From the NCBI GenBank assembly GCA_045586405.1, contig JAZNAG010000043.1:1-44532 (forward strand): a stretch of DNA of 44,532 nucleotides, in the 5' to 3' direction. Position numbers and translations under genes: made by a program. Shown here one piece after another: positions 1 to 6,292 of this stretch (position 1 is its first letter; each line of letters opens with the position of its first letter). The notes beneath the pieces are model-generated. The model saw nothing but the letters and a program-made list of their open reading frames with translations, did no database searches and was not told the origin of the DNA. The stretch comes from SIG607 sp045586405. GTDB taxonomy: Bacteria > Bacillota > Clostridia > Oscillospirales > Acutalibacteraceae.

Positions 1-141
1 AATTGCAAACGGAAAAATGAGTATTGCTATAAAACAAATAAAAAAAGGCGAAGCAATCAATGAGTGTATGAAAAGAATTTACGGTGTAAATAGTGGCATC
101 ACACATAGAATTGCTTACGAAAGCGAAGTTTACCCTACTCA
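1..141. repeat. Left copy of the 141-bp terminal direct repeat (circle join)
   Basis: Bases 1-141 are identical to 44392-44532. The copy lies inside a continuous reading frame (the methyltransferase), which reads through intact when the ends are joined. That is what a circular or circularly permuted molecule gives when an assembler leaves a k-mer-sized overlap. It is therefore more likely an assembly overlap than a true packaged terminal repeat. The non-redundant length is 44,391 bp. Confidence 0.95.
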
Positions 142-358
142 AACAGCAGGGCACAGAGATATTTGGACTATTAGCGGAAACCACCCAAGTGATAAAGATG
201 TTTTACATTGTCAGACTTTCCCGGAAGATTATATTTTAGGAAAAGAGAAAAGCGAATATATTTGTGGTATGTCCGTTCCACCTATAATGATAAAACGAAT
301 AGTAAACAGACTCATAGAAAGTGGTTTGTTTAATTATAAATTAAAGGGGGCATTATGA
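2..358 (+). CDS. C-terminal part of C5-cytosine DNA methyltransferase (continues from 43649)
   Basis: This is the end of the methyltransferase that begins at 43649. The frame entering at base 2 (IANGKMSIAIK) matches the last codons of that gene in the terminal repeat, so the ATG at 17 is an internal Met, not a start. The segment carries the target-recognition region, then a motif IX-like stretch ending FPEDYI, and motif X (MSVPPIMIKRIVNRL), the usual helix that closes the fold of C5 methyltransferases. The joined protein is 366 aa, a normal length for a single-chain phage enzyme. The stop TGA at 356-358 overlaps the next ATG at 355. No restriction endonuclease is recognised nearby, so an orphan, anti-restriction role is likely (inference). 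Confidence 0.93.
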   Translation: MANGKMSIAIKQIKKGEAINECMKRIYGVNSGITHRIAYESEVYPTQTAGHRDIWTISGNHPSDKDVLHCQTFPEDYILGKEKSEYICGMSVPPIMIKRIVNRLIESGLFNYKLKGAL

Positions 359-535
359 AAACGTTCACATATACCAAGATAACATCAAGTCACGGCGACG
401 AAGACTACGGATACGAGTTTAACTACACGGTTGAACGCGAAGACCTGTTGGATGCCGTTGGTGGATTACTACGAAGATGAGCTTAAAGACTATTTTAAGC
501 AAAAAGCATACGAACAGGAGGAAGACAATGGATAG
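355..535 (+). pseudogene. Small phage gene split by a +1 frameshift
   Basis: The ATG at 355 overlaps the methyltransferase stop (ATGA) and opens a frame of only 41 codons, ending in TGA at 478-480. Around base 460 the run gttggtgga changes frame. Skipping one G lets the reading continue from AVVDYYEDELKDYFKQKAYEQ to a TAG at 533-535, giving a coherent acidic protein of about 59 aa. That ending overlaps the start of the next gene at 528, just as neighbouring genes overlap. The simplest explanations are a real one-base insertion or a sequencing error; a programmed shift is less likely because no slippery site or stimulatory structure is obvious. Function unknown. Confidence 0.6.
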
Positions 536-737
536 CAAGAAAACTAAACAGATTAAGAACGCGGTGGAGTGTTGCTCTAACTGTGAAATATATGATTGTA
601 CATCTTGCCCTTATCATAATGTTAGTAGTGATTGTCAAGACAATTTAATTTATGATATGGGAGTATATATCAACGAGTTGGAAAAGGAAAACAAGACCTT
701 AAAGGAGGCTATCAATGGAAAAAGTAAAAGAGATTAA
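528..737 (+). CDS. Small cysteine-rich protein, possible metal binding
   Basis: Product of 69 aa. The start at 528 is chosen because AGGAGGA lies at 516-522 with ideal spacing; the longer in-frame opening at 477 has no ribosome binding site and lies inside the preceding frame. The N-terminal half holds six cysteines, five of them in CCSNCEIYDCTSC plus one further on, suggesting a small zinc-binding knuckle. The C-terminal half (YINELEKENKTLKEAI) is a predicted short coiled coil. It is part of the overlapping small-gene string at the end of the early operon. No function can be assigned; a DNA- or protein-binding accessory role is only an inference. Confidence 0.8.
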   Translation: MDSKKTKQIKNAVECCSNCEIYDCTSCPYHNVSSDCQDNLIYDMGVYINELEKENKTLKEAINGKSKRD

Positions 738-1134
738 GGAAGCGTTGGAACTTAATAAATATTTTGCAATAGAATACTTCTCAAAATCAGGTGAATCTAA
801 AATATTTACATTTACCGACCTTTTAAACCTAATTAACGAGTTAGAAAGTGAGAACGAAAGGTTGTTAGAGCAAAGAAATAAAACTTACAACATTTGGGTT
901 AAAGATATAGAACAACTCAAAGACCGAATTGCCGATTTAGAAGAAGCGTTGCTTGATATGGTTGTACAGTTTTGTCAAATGAGTAAAGAAGGTTATTTGC
1001 ATCACACTTTTATGTCAGCCGAAGAAAATGCTTTTGATGTTCTTGATATAGGATATGGCGAAAAGGTAGATGATGTTTATAAAAGATTTAATGAAAAGTG
1101 GAGCAAAAAAGGAGTTTTAGATGGAAAAGTATAA
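715..1134 (+). CDS. Coiled-coil early protein of unknown function
   Basis: Product of 139 aa. The ATG at 715 follows AAGGAGG and overlaps the end of the preceding gene by 23 nt, which indicates translational coupling. Residues about 40-80 (LLNLINELESENERLLEQRN and onward through DRIADLEEALLDM) form a strong heptad-type coiled coil. The C-terminal part is acidic with aromatic residues and no recognisable motif. The heptads resemble those in the neighbouring small genes, hinting at proteins that associate with one another. Function unknown. Confidence 0.8.
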   Translation: MEKVKEIKEALELNKYFAIEYFSKSGESKIFTFTDLLNLINELESENERLLEQRNKTYNIWVKDIEQLKDRIADLEEALLDMVVQFCQMSKEGYLHHTFMSAEENAFDVLDIGYGEKVDDVYKRFNEKWSKKGVLDGKV

Positions 1135-1399
1135 GAGATTGACAAAAGAAAGTTTATGTTATAGCGAGTGGGTTCAAGAAGGGAATCCACCAAGCGAATT
1201 ATACTATGTTTTGAAAGAATTAGAAAACAAAATCGAGAACGGAACGCTTGTTGACACAACTAATGTTCAGTATGAAAAAGAAGAAGGAAAAGATAGATAT
1301 ATAATCTATAATCTTTCCCCAGCAAAAATGATTTTTGATTTTGCCGATACAAAAGAAGAAGCAGAACAAAGAATAAAGGAGTTAAAAGGGAAAGAATGA
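1121..1399 (+). CDS. Small early protein of unknown function
   Basis: Product of 92 aa with an AAAGGAG ribosome binding site inside the end of the preceding gene (14-nt overlap). It begins MEKYKRLT. The C-terminal half (KMIFDFADTKEEAEQRIKEL) looks like a strand followed by an amphipathic helix. Short proteins opening YKRLT and ending in a helical tail are common in Bacillota phage early regions, but I cannot name the family. It overlaps the next gene by four bases (ATGA). Confidence 0.78.
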   Translation: MEKYKRLTKESLCYSEWVQEGNPPSELYYVLKELENKIENGTLVDTTNVQYEKEEGKDRYIIYNLSPAKMIFDFADTKEEAEQRIKELKGKE

Positions 1400-1596
1400 T
1401 TACAGTAATAAAACACGGATATGGAAAGTATCGCGTTACTTGCAGTAGTTGTAGATGCTATTTTGAGTATGAAACATGCGATATAAATGACGTCAGTGCA
1501 ATCAAATGTCCAGATTGCGGAAGATATTGCTGCCACAATGCTGACCTAAACGGTGTTATGACATCTCGATTTAAGGACGAGGAGCAACAAAAATGA
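1396..1596 (+). CDS. Small zinc-ribbon protein
   Basis: Product of 66 aa. Two cysteine pairs are visible: CSSC (with a nearby further Cys) at residues about 16-19 and CPDC at about 39-42, followed by CCH. This CxxC...CxxC spacing is the classic zinc-ribbon knuckle. Together with its size it suggests a nucleic-acid- or protein-binding accessory factor. It overlaps both neighbours by four bases, so it is translated as part of the string. No specific target can be inferred. Confidence 0.8.
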   Translation: MITVIKHGYGKYRVTCSSCRCYFEYETCDINDVSAIKCPDCGRYCCHNADLNGVMTSRFKDEEQQK

Positions 1597-1859
1597 AAAT
1601 ACCTGTAAAATATAACAATTCTTACTACTTTTGGGTAGATACTGTAATAACGTGTGATGATTGTAATTATGCTATTCTTGTGTCGAATGAAGGTGTCGCT
1701 TTTCCGATACGCCTTGAAAAAATTGAAGTAGTTGACGAAAGTTATCACTTTGATAAGCATATGCAAAGAGAAATTTTTAGACTTAAATGTGAGTCTTCTC
1801 TGTTGAAAGCAGAAATGGAAGTAAATGCAAAATTAAGGGAGTTGCAAAATGAACGATAA
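1593..1859 (+). CDS. Small early protein with C-terminal helix
   Basis: Product of 88 aa behind a GAGGAG ribosome binding site. The N-terminal half is beta-rich and aromatic (YNNSYYFWVDTVITCDDC) with one CDDC pair. The C-terminal half (MQREIFRLKCESSLLKAEMEVNAKLRELQ) is a long amphipathic helix. It overlaps the upstream gene by four bases and the downstream gene by eleven. I do not recognise the family; the layout suggests an SH3-like domain plus a coiled-coil tail, which is an inference from composition. Confidence 0.77.
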   Translation: MKIPVKYNNSYYFWVDTVITCDDCNYAILVSNEGVAFPIRLEKIEVVDESYHFDKHMQREIFRLKCESSLLKAEMEVNAKLRELQNER

Positions 1860-2322
1860 AGAAATGATTAAACAAATGGCGAAATGTATGGCAAATTGTG
1901 AAAATACTTGCGATGAGTGTTTTGAGCAAATGGAAAGTGTTACGACAAAGAAAATCAAGAATAGAGAACAACATTGTCTGGCATACATGTTTGCAAAAAG
2001 AGCGGTGGAACAAAACTACCGCAAACTTCCCGAAGGCGCGATTGTGCTTTCAATGGGTGAATATGAGAAGTTAAAACTTAATTTAGCAATAGAAAAGAAA
2101 AGAGCAGACGAAAGTTACACGCAAAAAGAAGTTGAAGAAATAATTGCAAGTAAAGAAAGAATAAAAAGCAAGGAAACGGCAGAGAAGATTTATCGTAAAG
2201 CCGAGAAAAAGGCTCGTTTCAAAGATGGTGGGTATTACGATAAAGACCGATATTATCTTGATATGGAAGATTTAAAAGAAATACTGGAACAATTTGGCGT
2301 TGATTTAAAGGGGGAAGAATGA
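1849..2322 (+). CDS. Early protein with Cys cluster and coiled coil, paralogue of the next gene
   Basis: Product of 157 aa with AAGGGAG upstream. It opens with a cysteine cluster (CMANCENTCDEC, residues about 13-24). The central block KLPEGAIVLSMGEYEKL is clearly related to IIPEGSVVLSRENYERL in the gene at 2319. Its tail ends FGVDLKGEE, matching YGVEIKGEK there. Between these parts lies a charged helical region (RADESYTQKEVEEIIASKE). The shared order of Cys cluster, PEG-hydrophobic block, helix and GV-x-KGE tail marks the two as paralogues of different length. Function unknown. Confidence 0.8.
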   Translation: MNDKEMIKQMAKCMANCENTCDECFEQMESVTTKKIKNREQHCLAYMFAKRAVEQNYRKLPEGAIVLSMGEYEKLKLNLAIEKKRADESYTQKEVEEIIASKERIKSKETAEKIYRKAEKKARFKDGGYYDKDRYYLDMEDLKEILEQFGVDLKGEE

Positions 2323-3263
2323 TGAAAGACAAGATTATTAAAAGTAAAGCAGTAATTACGGCAGATATGCTATCAAGCGCAGACACTACCATTGATGAGT
2401 TATTAAGTAAGGCTGTTTGTGAAGCGCAAATTGAACAAATGGCAAAAATAATGTGCGGGCACGATTGTGAAGAATGTGCAAAAGAAACTGCCGAATGGCG
2501 TGGTGTTTCTTTAGAAAAAGCAAAAGCAGGGCAATGTTTAGTCAAAGAACGAGCTGAATTGCTTTACAACGCAGGTTGCCGCATAATCCCTGAAGGTTCG
2601 GTTGTGCTTTCAAGGGAAAACTACGAAAGGCTTGTAAAAACGGCACAAGGCAAAATCGGTAATATGAAGGTAACTGACTTCTTAAAGGCTTGTACATCAA
2701 TTGGCATTATGGTAGAAGCAGTAAGCACGGAAGAACAAGTCAAACACGCCTATGAAAAAGGTAGCAAAGAAACGGCAGCAAATATTTTTGCGAAAATTGA
2801 CAAAGAACTGTGCGAGTGTACGATAGTTTTTAACGGGGGTGACTATGCTTGGAAACTTCAAGGCTACGAAAGAACCGATTTAACAAAAAGACTAACCAAA
2901 CTCGCAAACCAATTCGGCACCGATATTGAAAAATATAAAGAAAAAGCTTACAGCGACTATTTATTGCTTAAAAATTACTATGGTCACGCAAAAGAGCAGA
3001 CGGAAAAGGTTCAAGCCGATAACGAGAGTTTGTATGGCAATTTGGCAAAATTTAAAGAGATCGTCCGCAAAGAAGCGGTAGAGAAAATTTTGAACGAGAT
3101 AGACAAAGAACTATACGATATCTCAAGACTTTATTTAGAATGCGTTGAAAAAAATAGTAAAGACGATGACATTATTAACAACTACGGCGTGATGACACTT
3201 GCTCACAATATAGTGGTTAATGTGGCAAAAGAATACGGTGTTGAGATAAAGGGGGAAAAATGA
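2319..3263 (+). CDS. Early protein, extended paralogue of the preceding gene
   Basis: Product of 314 aa, coupled to the preceding gene by an ATGA overlap. Residues about 40-55 hold a cysteine group (CGHDCEEC) and about 80-100 hold the PEG-VVLSRENYERL block shared with the 1849 gene. Two internal copies of a helical unit follow: KETAANIFAKIDKELCEC (about residue 150) and KEAVEKILNEIDKELYDI (about residue 250). The protein ends with the same GV-x-IKGE tail. It thus looks like the shorter paralogue with a duplicated helical segment inserted. Function unknown. Confidence 0.8.
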   Translation: MMKDKIIKSKAVITADMLSSADTTIDELLSKAVCEAQIEQMAKIMCGHDCEECAKETAEWRGVSLEKAKAGQCLVKERAELLYNAGCRIIPEGSVVLSRENYERLVKTAQGKIGNMKVTDFLKACTSIGIMVEAVSTEEQVKHAYEKGSKETAANIFAKIDKELCECTIVFNGGDYAWKLQGYERTDLTKRLTKLANQFGTDIEKYKEKAYSDYLLLKNYYGHAKEQTEKVQADNESLYGNLAKFKEIVRKEAVEKILNEIDKELYDISRLYLECVEKNSKDDDIINNYGVMTLAHNIVVNVAKEYGVEIKGEK

Positions 3264-3481
3264 GTGAGGGATCGTTTCTGAAAGCTGAAGCAAGATGTCC
3301 ATTCTATAAGCGAGATAAGGATATGCGGAAGATTGCGTGCGAAGGTCTTGTGCCACGCAGCAATATCATTGTTTCATTTGCTTACTTGAAGGACTTTGAA
3401 AAACATTTCTTTTCCTTTTGTGGGAAGGAATACCAAAACTGCCTTATCTTCCGGGCGTTAATGGAAAAATACAACGAATAA
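3260..3481 (+). CDS. Small Cys-containing protein at the end of the early operon; candidate late regulator
   Basis: Product of 73 aa, ATGA-coupled to the gene before it and followed directly by a terminator. Four cysteines are spaced CPFYKRD...CEGL...C-GKEYQNC, with a basic N-terminal half. Short proteins of this shape next to the terminase genes recur in Bacillota gut phages, but I know no experimental function. Late-transcription activators of Gram-positive phages usually sit just before the small terminase. On position alone this gene is a candidate factor for the AAGGGGTAGA promoters found downstream; that is inference only. Confidence 0.75.
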   Translation: MSEGSFLKAEARCPFYKRDKDMRKIACEGLVPRSNIIVSFAYLKDFEKHFFSFCGKEYQNCLIFRALMEKYNE

Positions 3482-3514
3482 AAAAAAGACCACCGTCAAG
3501 CGCGGTGGTTTTTA
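3481..3514. terminator. Bidirectional rho-independent terminator
   Basis: A seven-base-pair stem (ACCACCG 3489-3495 with CGGTGGT 3503-3509) is flanked by an A-run on the left and T5 on the right. It serves the rightward early operon and, read on the other strand, the minus-strand gene whose stop codon (3496-3498) lies in its loop. Confidence 0.88.
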
Positions 3515-3681
3515 ATGTCTTCGCGGATAAGCCGCTTGACGTATGTTGTTTTTGCTTCGCCTTCAGACAGCCGTTCATCGAGTTTGTCTATAATGTCTTT
3601 GTCGGTGGGATACAGCTCCACGCGAAGTAGGGTAATCTTTGCTTTGTATCTTGATTTTGCGTTTTTTGTAGGATTTGTCAT
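3496..3681 (-). CDS. Small ribbon-helix-helix-like protein
   Basis: Product of 61 aa. The ATG at 3681 is preferred over the in-frame GTG 12 nt upstream, because the AAAGG sequence would overlap that GTG. The protein has a basic N-terminus (NPTKNAKSRYKAKI), a short strand (LLRVELYPTD) and two helices (KDIIDKLDERLSEG and KTTYVKRLIREDIKNH). This strand-helix-helix layout is that of Arc/MetJ-type DNA-binding proteins and phage antitoxin-like regulators. It lies 17 nt downstream of the minus-strand gene at 4181 and is probably co-transcribed with it. Its best target candidate is the palindrome at 4228-4243, so it may be autoregulatory (inference). Confidence 0.75.
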   Translation of the reverse strand: MTNPTKNAKSRYKAKITLLRVELYPTDKDIIDKLDERLSEGEAKTTYVKRLIREDIKNHRA

Positions 3682-3698
3682 TTTAATAAACACCTTTA

Positions 3699-4181
3699 TT
3701 AATCAATAACTGCGTACCCGTTGCAAAGAACGTCGCATTGTTGTTCGGCATCTAAATCTTCCCAACGCTTGCCTTCCGGTAAGGTAAATTCGCGCGTTTC
3801 CGTCATCCATTTTGTTTGCCAATGCGGCAATTTATTCGCGTAATCGTTTTGGTTGGCTGTAGCATTAAGTGCCGCTTCTTTGTCATAGCCTTGATAACAA
3901 ACAAATTCATCAATGTCTGCTACTTTTACCGACATATAATATTTATTTCCTTTTTGTTTTAGGCGAACATAATAAAGTTCATTAGCTGTTCCGTATTCTT
4001 TTAAAGAATAAATATTAATAATACTACGACTTTTAAACTTTTCAAACGGTTTAATAACTTCTTCAACGCTAAAAGCACCGTTATTTAATTTTTCGATTGC
4101 CTGTTCGGGCGTTTCCGCTTCAACCATTATCATTTCGCCTTGATATTTGCCTTTAACTTCATCAAATAAATATTTTTTCAT
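3699..4181 (-). CDS. Minus-strand protein of unknown function between early and late modules
   Basis: Product of 160 aa; the ATG at 4181 follows AAAGGAG. The N-terminal 45 residues (YLFDEVKGKYQGEMIMVEAETPEQAIEKL) form a strand-helix unit like short domains that process an EAETPEQA-type motif. The C-terminal part is aromatic (LPHWQTKWMTETREF). The orientation is opposite to all surrounding lytic genes, and it has its own promoter with an internal palindrome. This is the usual pattern for a gene expressed in the lysogen. No enzymatic motif is seen. Confidence 0.75.
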   Translation of the reverse strand: MKKYLFDEVKGKYQGEMIMVEAETPEQAIEKLNNGAFSVEEVIKPFEKFKSRSIINIYSLKEYGTANELYYVRLKQKGNKYYMSVKVADIDEFVCYQGYDKEAALNATANQNDYANKLPHWQTKWMTETREFTLPEGKRWEDLDAEQQCDVLCNGYAVID

Positions 4182-4219
4182 AACCTTAACTCCTTTCGGG
4201 CAACGCCCTTTTTTCTTTT

Positions 4220-4249
4220 ATCCTATCATACCCCGTGGGGTATAGTCAA
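4220..4249 (-). promoter_or_regulatory. Leftward promoter with a palindromic operator in its spacer
   Basis: On the minus strand, -35 TTGACT (4244-4249) and -10 TAGGAT (4220-4225) are 18 nt apart. The spacer is filled by ATACCCCGTGGGGTAT (4228-4243), a palindrome with seven-base arms. A protein bound there would block the promoter. It drives the minus-strand genes at 4181 and 3681. Confidence 0.65.
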
Positions 4250-4292
4250 GCGATTTGAAGCAAATTTTTAAAATTTTCAAAAATTTTTTTTC

Positions 4293-4327
4293 AAGGGGTA
4301 GAAATACGAGATTTCTTCATTTAAAAT
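4293..4327 (+). promoter_or_regulatory. Late promoter candidate 1 (AAGGGGTAGA element), upstream of terminase
   Basis: AAGGGGTAGA occupies 4293-4302 and a -10-like TAAAAT starts 29 nt after its first base (4322-4327). The same pair occurs at 8511 and 32844. There is no TTGACA-like -35, so the 10-mer probably replaces it and is read by an activator or alternative sigma factor. It stands 63 nt upstream of the small terminase gene. Confidence 0.6.
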
Positions 4328-4355
4328 GAAGGATGACTAAAGCGAAGGGGAATAT

Positions 4356-4856
4356 ATGGTTAATTGGGATGAGATAAGAGATGAGTATATATTGACGGAT
4401 GCCTCTTATCGTGATTTACAAATTAAATATAAAGTTCATCGCAACACAATAATGGCGCGGTCGAAAAAGGAAAAGTGGGTAGAAGCCAAAAAGAAGGTTT
4501 GTGACAAACAAAGGACACTTTGTGACACTCAAAAAACGCTTGTGCCACAAACTGTGACTACTGCAGTCAAAAGGAAAGAATCCACAACGATGAAGTATTT
4601 TGCCCTTTGTGACAAGTTAATGGCACGAATAACACGCTTTATTGACGAAGCTAATAAATTGACTGCGACAGACCTTAAGAGCCTTACAGGGGCAATTAAA
4701 GACTTGCAACAATGTCAAGGCATTAAGAGTGAAAGGGACATCCGAGAACAAGAAGCAAGGATTGCAAAGCTTATTAGGGACACAGAATCATCCGAGCAGA
4801 AGGCGCAAGAGATTGTTGTTAAAATTGATAAAGAACTTGAGGAGTTTGGCGAATAA
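4356..4856 (+). CDS. terS: Terminase small subunit
   Basis: Product of 166 aa. The N-terminus (MVNWDEIRDEYILTDASYRD then LQIKYKVHRNTIMARSKKEKW) is the helix-turn-helix start typical of Gram-positive phage small terminases, which recognise the packaging site. A polar linker leads to a helical oligomerisation region (residues about 75-165, including KLMARITRFIDEANKL and ARIAKLIRDTESSEQKAQEI). The start has GAAGGGGA upstream. Its stop overlaps the first base of the large terminase gene (TAATGG), so the two subunits are translationally coupled. This is the first gene of the late region. Confidence 0.9.
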   Translation: MVNWDEIRDEYILTDASYRDLQIKYKVHRNTIMARSKKEKWVEAKKKVCDKQRTLCDTQKTLVPQTVTTAVKRKESTTMKYFALCDKLMARITRFIDEANKLTATDLKSLTGAIKDLQQCQGIKSERDIREQEARIAKLIRDTESSEQKAQEIVVKIDKELEEFGE

Positions 4857-6289
4857 TGGCGGAGCTTTTAATATCGCCACCAAGCGAAAAGCAAAGATTG
4901 TTTCTTAAAGCGAAAGCAAAGCACGTGGGGTTTGGTGGAGCAAGAGGCGGTGGCAAAAGTTGGGGAGTACAATCAAAGGCTTCGCTTCTTTGTGTTAATT
5001 ACGCAGGCATAAAGTGTTTGATAGTTCGTGAAACTTATCAAGAGTTGTTGAACAATCACATTAACACTCTTGTCGCAAAGTTACACGGTATTGCTAAATA
5101 CAACAAAACGGAAAAGACATTCACTTTCTATAACGGCTCAACAATAAAAATGGGGTATTGTGCATCAGATAGTGATTTAAACCAATATCAAGGTGCGGAG
5201 TACGATGTTATATTCCTTGAAGAAGCAACAAACCTTCGTGAAGAATGGATTACAAAAATTACGGCTTGTTTAAGAGGCGCAAACAATTTCCCCAAGAGGA
5301 TTTATTATACATTTAATCCCGGTGGTGTTAGCCATTCATATTTTAAGAGATTGTTTATAGATAGGCAATTTAAAGAAGGCGAAGACCCAAATGACTATGT
5401 GTTCATTCAATCACTTGTTACGGACAACAAAGCACTAATGGCGTCACAACCTGATTATATCAAGCAATTGGAAGCACTTCCGCCTAAATTAAGAGAAGCG
5501 TGGTTGTATGGCAGATGGGATATCTTTAGCGGACAATTCTTTGAAGACTTTCGCGCAACGCCAGACATTCAGTTATGCGCTGAAGCAGGACTTACACCTG
5601 AACAAGCCCTTGAGCAACGAAAATACACGCACGTTATTAAGCCGTTTGATATCAATAGTGGCGAGTGCCGTGGTTGGAATATTATGCGTTCCTACGACTT
5701 TGGCTACAACAAGCCGTTTTCTTTGGGGTATTGGGCAGTAGACTACGAAGGCACACTATACCGGATAATGGAGTGGTACGGTTGTACACAGACACCAGAC
5801 GAAGGCGTTAAGTGGTCGCCCGATGAACAATTCAAGAAGATATCTGAATTTGAACGAAGCCATCCATGGCTGAAAGACCGCAAGATTATAGATAGCGTAG
5901 CAGACCCTGCAATATGGGACTCAAGCCGTGGCGAGAGCATTGCAGACACCGCCGCCCGATATGGCATTTATTTTAGCCCCGGCGACAACAACCGCATAGC
6001 GGGATGGATGCAGATGCATTATAGACTGCAGTTCGATAGCAACGGATACCCGCGAATGTATGTTTTTGATACCTGCAAGTCATTTATCCGTACAATCCCT
6101 TTGTTGATGTACAGCGAAACGCATCCAGAAGACGTGGACACCAAGATGGAAGACCACATTGCCGATGAATGCAGATATATGTGTATGTCAAGACCAATAA
6201 AACCAATTATAGACATACCGCGCAAACCTATCATATCAGACCCATTAAACCAATATACACGTGACCAATTACGAAAAGGATATATATAA
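4856..6289 (+). CDS. terL: Terminase large subunit (packaging ATPase/nuclease)
   Basis: Product of 477 aa, normal for the family. The ATPase half has Walker A GGARGGGKS at residues 27-35 and Walker B VIFLEE ending at Glu122-Glu123. A coupling-motif candidate lies in YYTFNPGG. The nuclease half starts near SYDFGYNKPFSLGYW with Asp281, followed by Asp346 and Asp350 in DSVADPAIWD and a late acidic segment (DHIADECRYM). These are the expected RNase H-fold metal ligands. The enzyme cuts concatemeric phage DNA and pumps it through the portal into proheads. It lies between terS and portal in the standard order. Confidence 0.96.
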   Translation: MAELLISPPSEKQRLFLKAKAKHVGFGGARGGGKSWGVQSKASLLCVNYAGIKCLIVRETYQELLNNHINTLVAKLHGIAKYNKTEKTFTFYNGSTIKMGYCASDSDLNQYQGAEYDVIFLEEATNLREEWITKITACLRGANNFPKRIYYTFNPGGVSHSYFKRLFIDRQFKEGEDPNDYVFIQSLVTDNKALMASQPDYIKQLEALPPKLREAWLYGRWDIFSGQFFEDFRATPDIQLCAEAGLTPEQALEQRKYTHVIKPFDINSGECRGWNIMRSYDFGYNKPFSLGYWAVDYEGTLYRIMEWYGCTQTPDEGVKWSPDEQFKKISEFERSHPWLKDRKIIDSVADPAIWDSSRGESIADTAARYGIYFSPGDNNRIAGWMQMHYRLQFDSNGYPRMYVFDTCKSFIRTIPLLMYSETHPEDVDTKMEDHIADECRYMCMSRPIKPIIDIPRKPIISDPLNQYTRDQLRKGYI

Positions 6290-6292
6290 GAT

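Noticed and set aside
3418..3709. Rightward frames across 3418-3630 and 3515-3709
   Set aside because: They cross the bidirectional terminator and are antisense to the better-supported ribbon-helix-helix-like gene.
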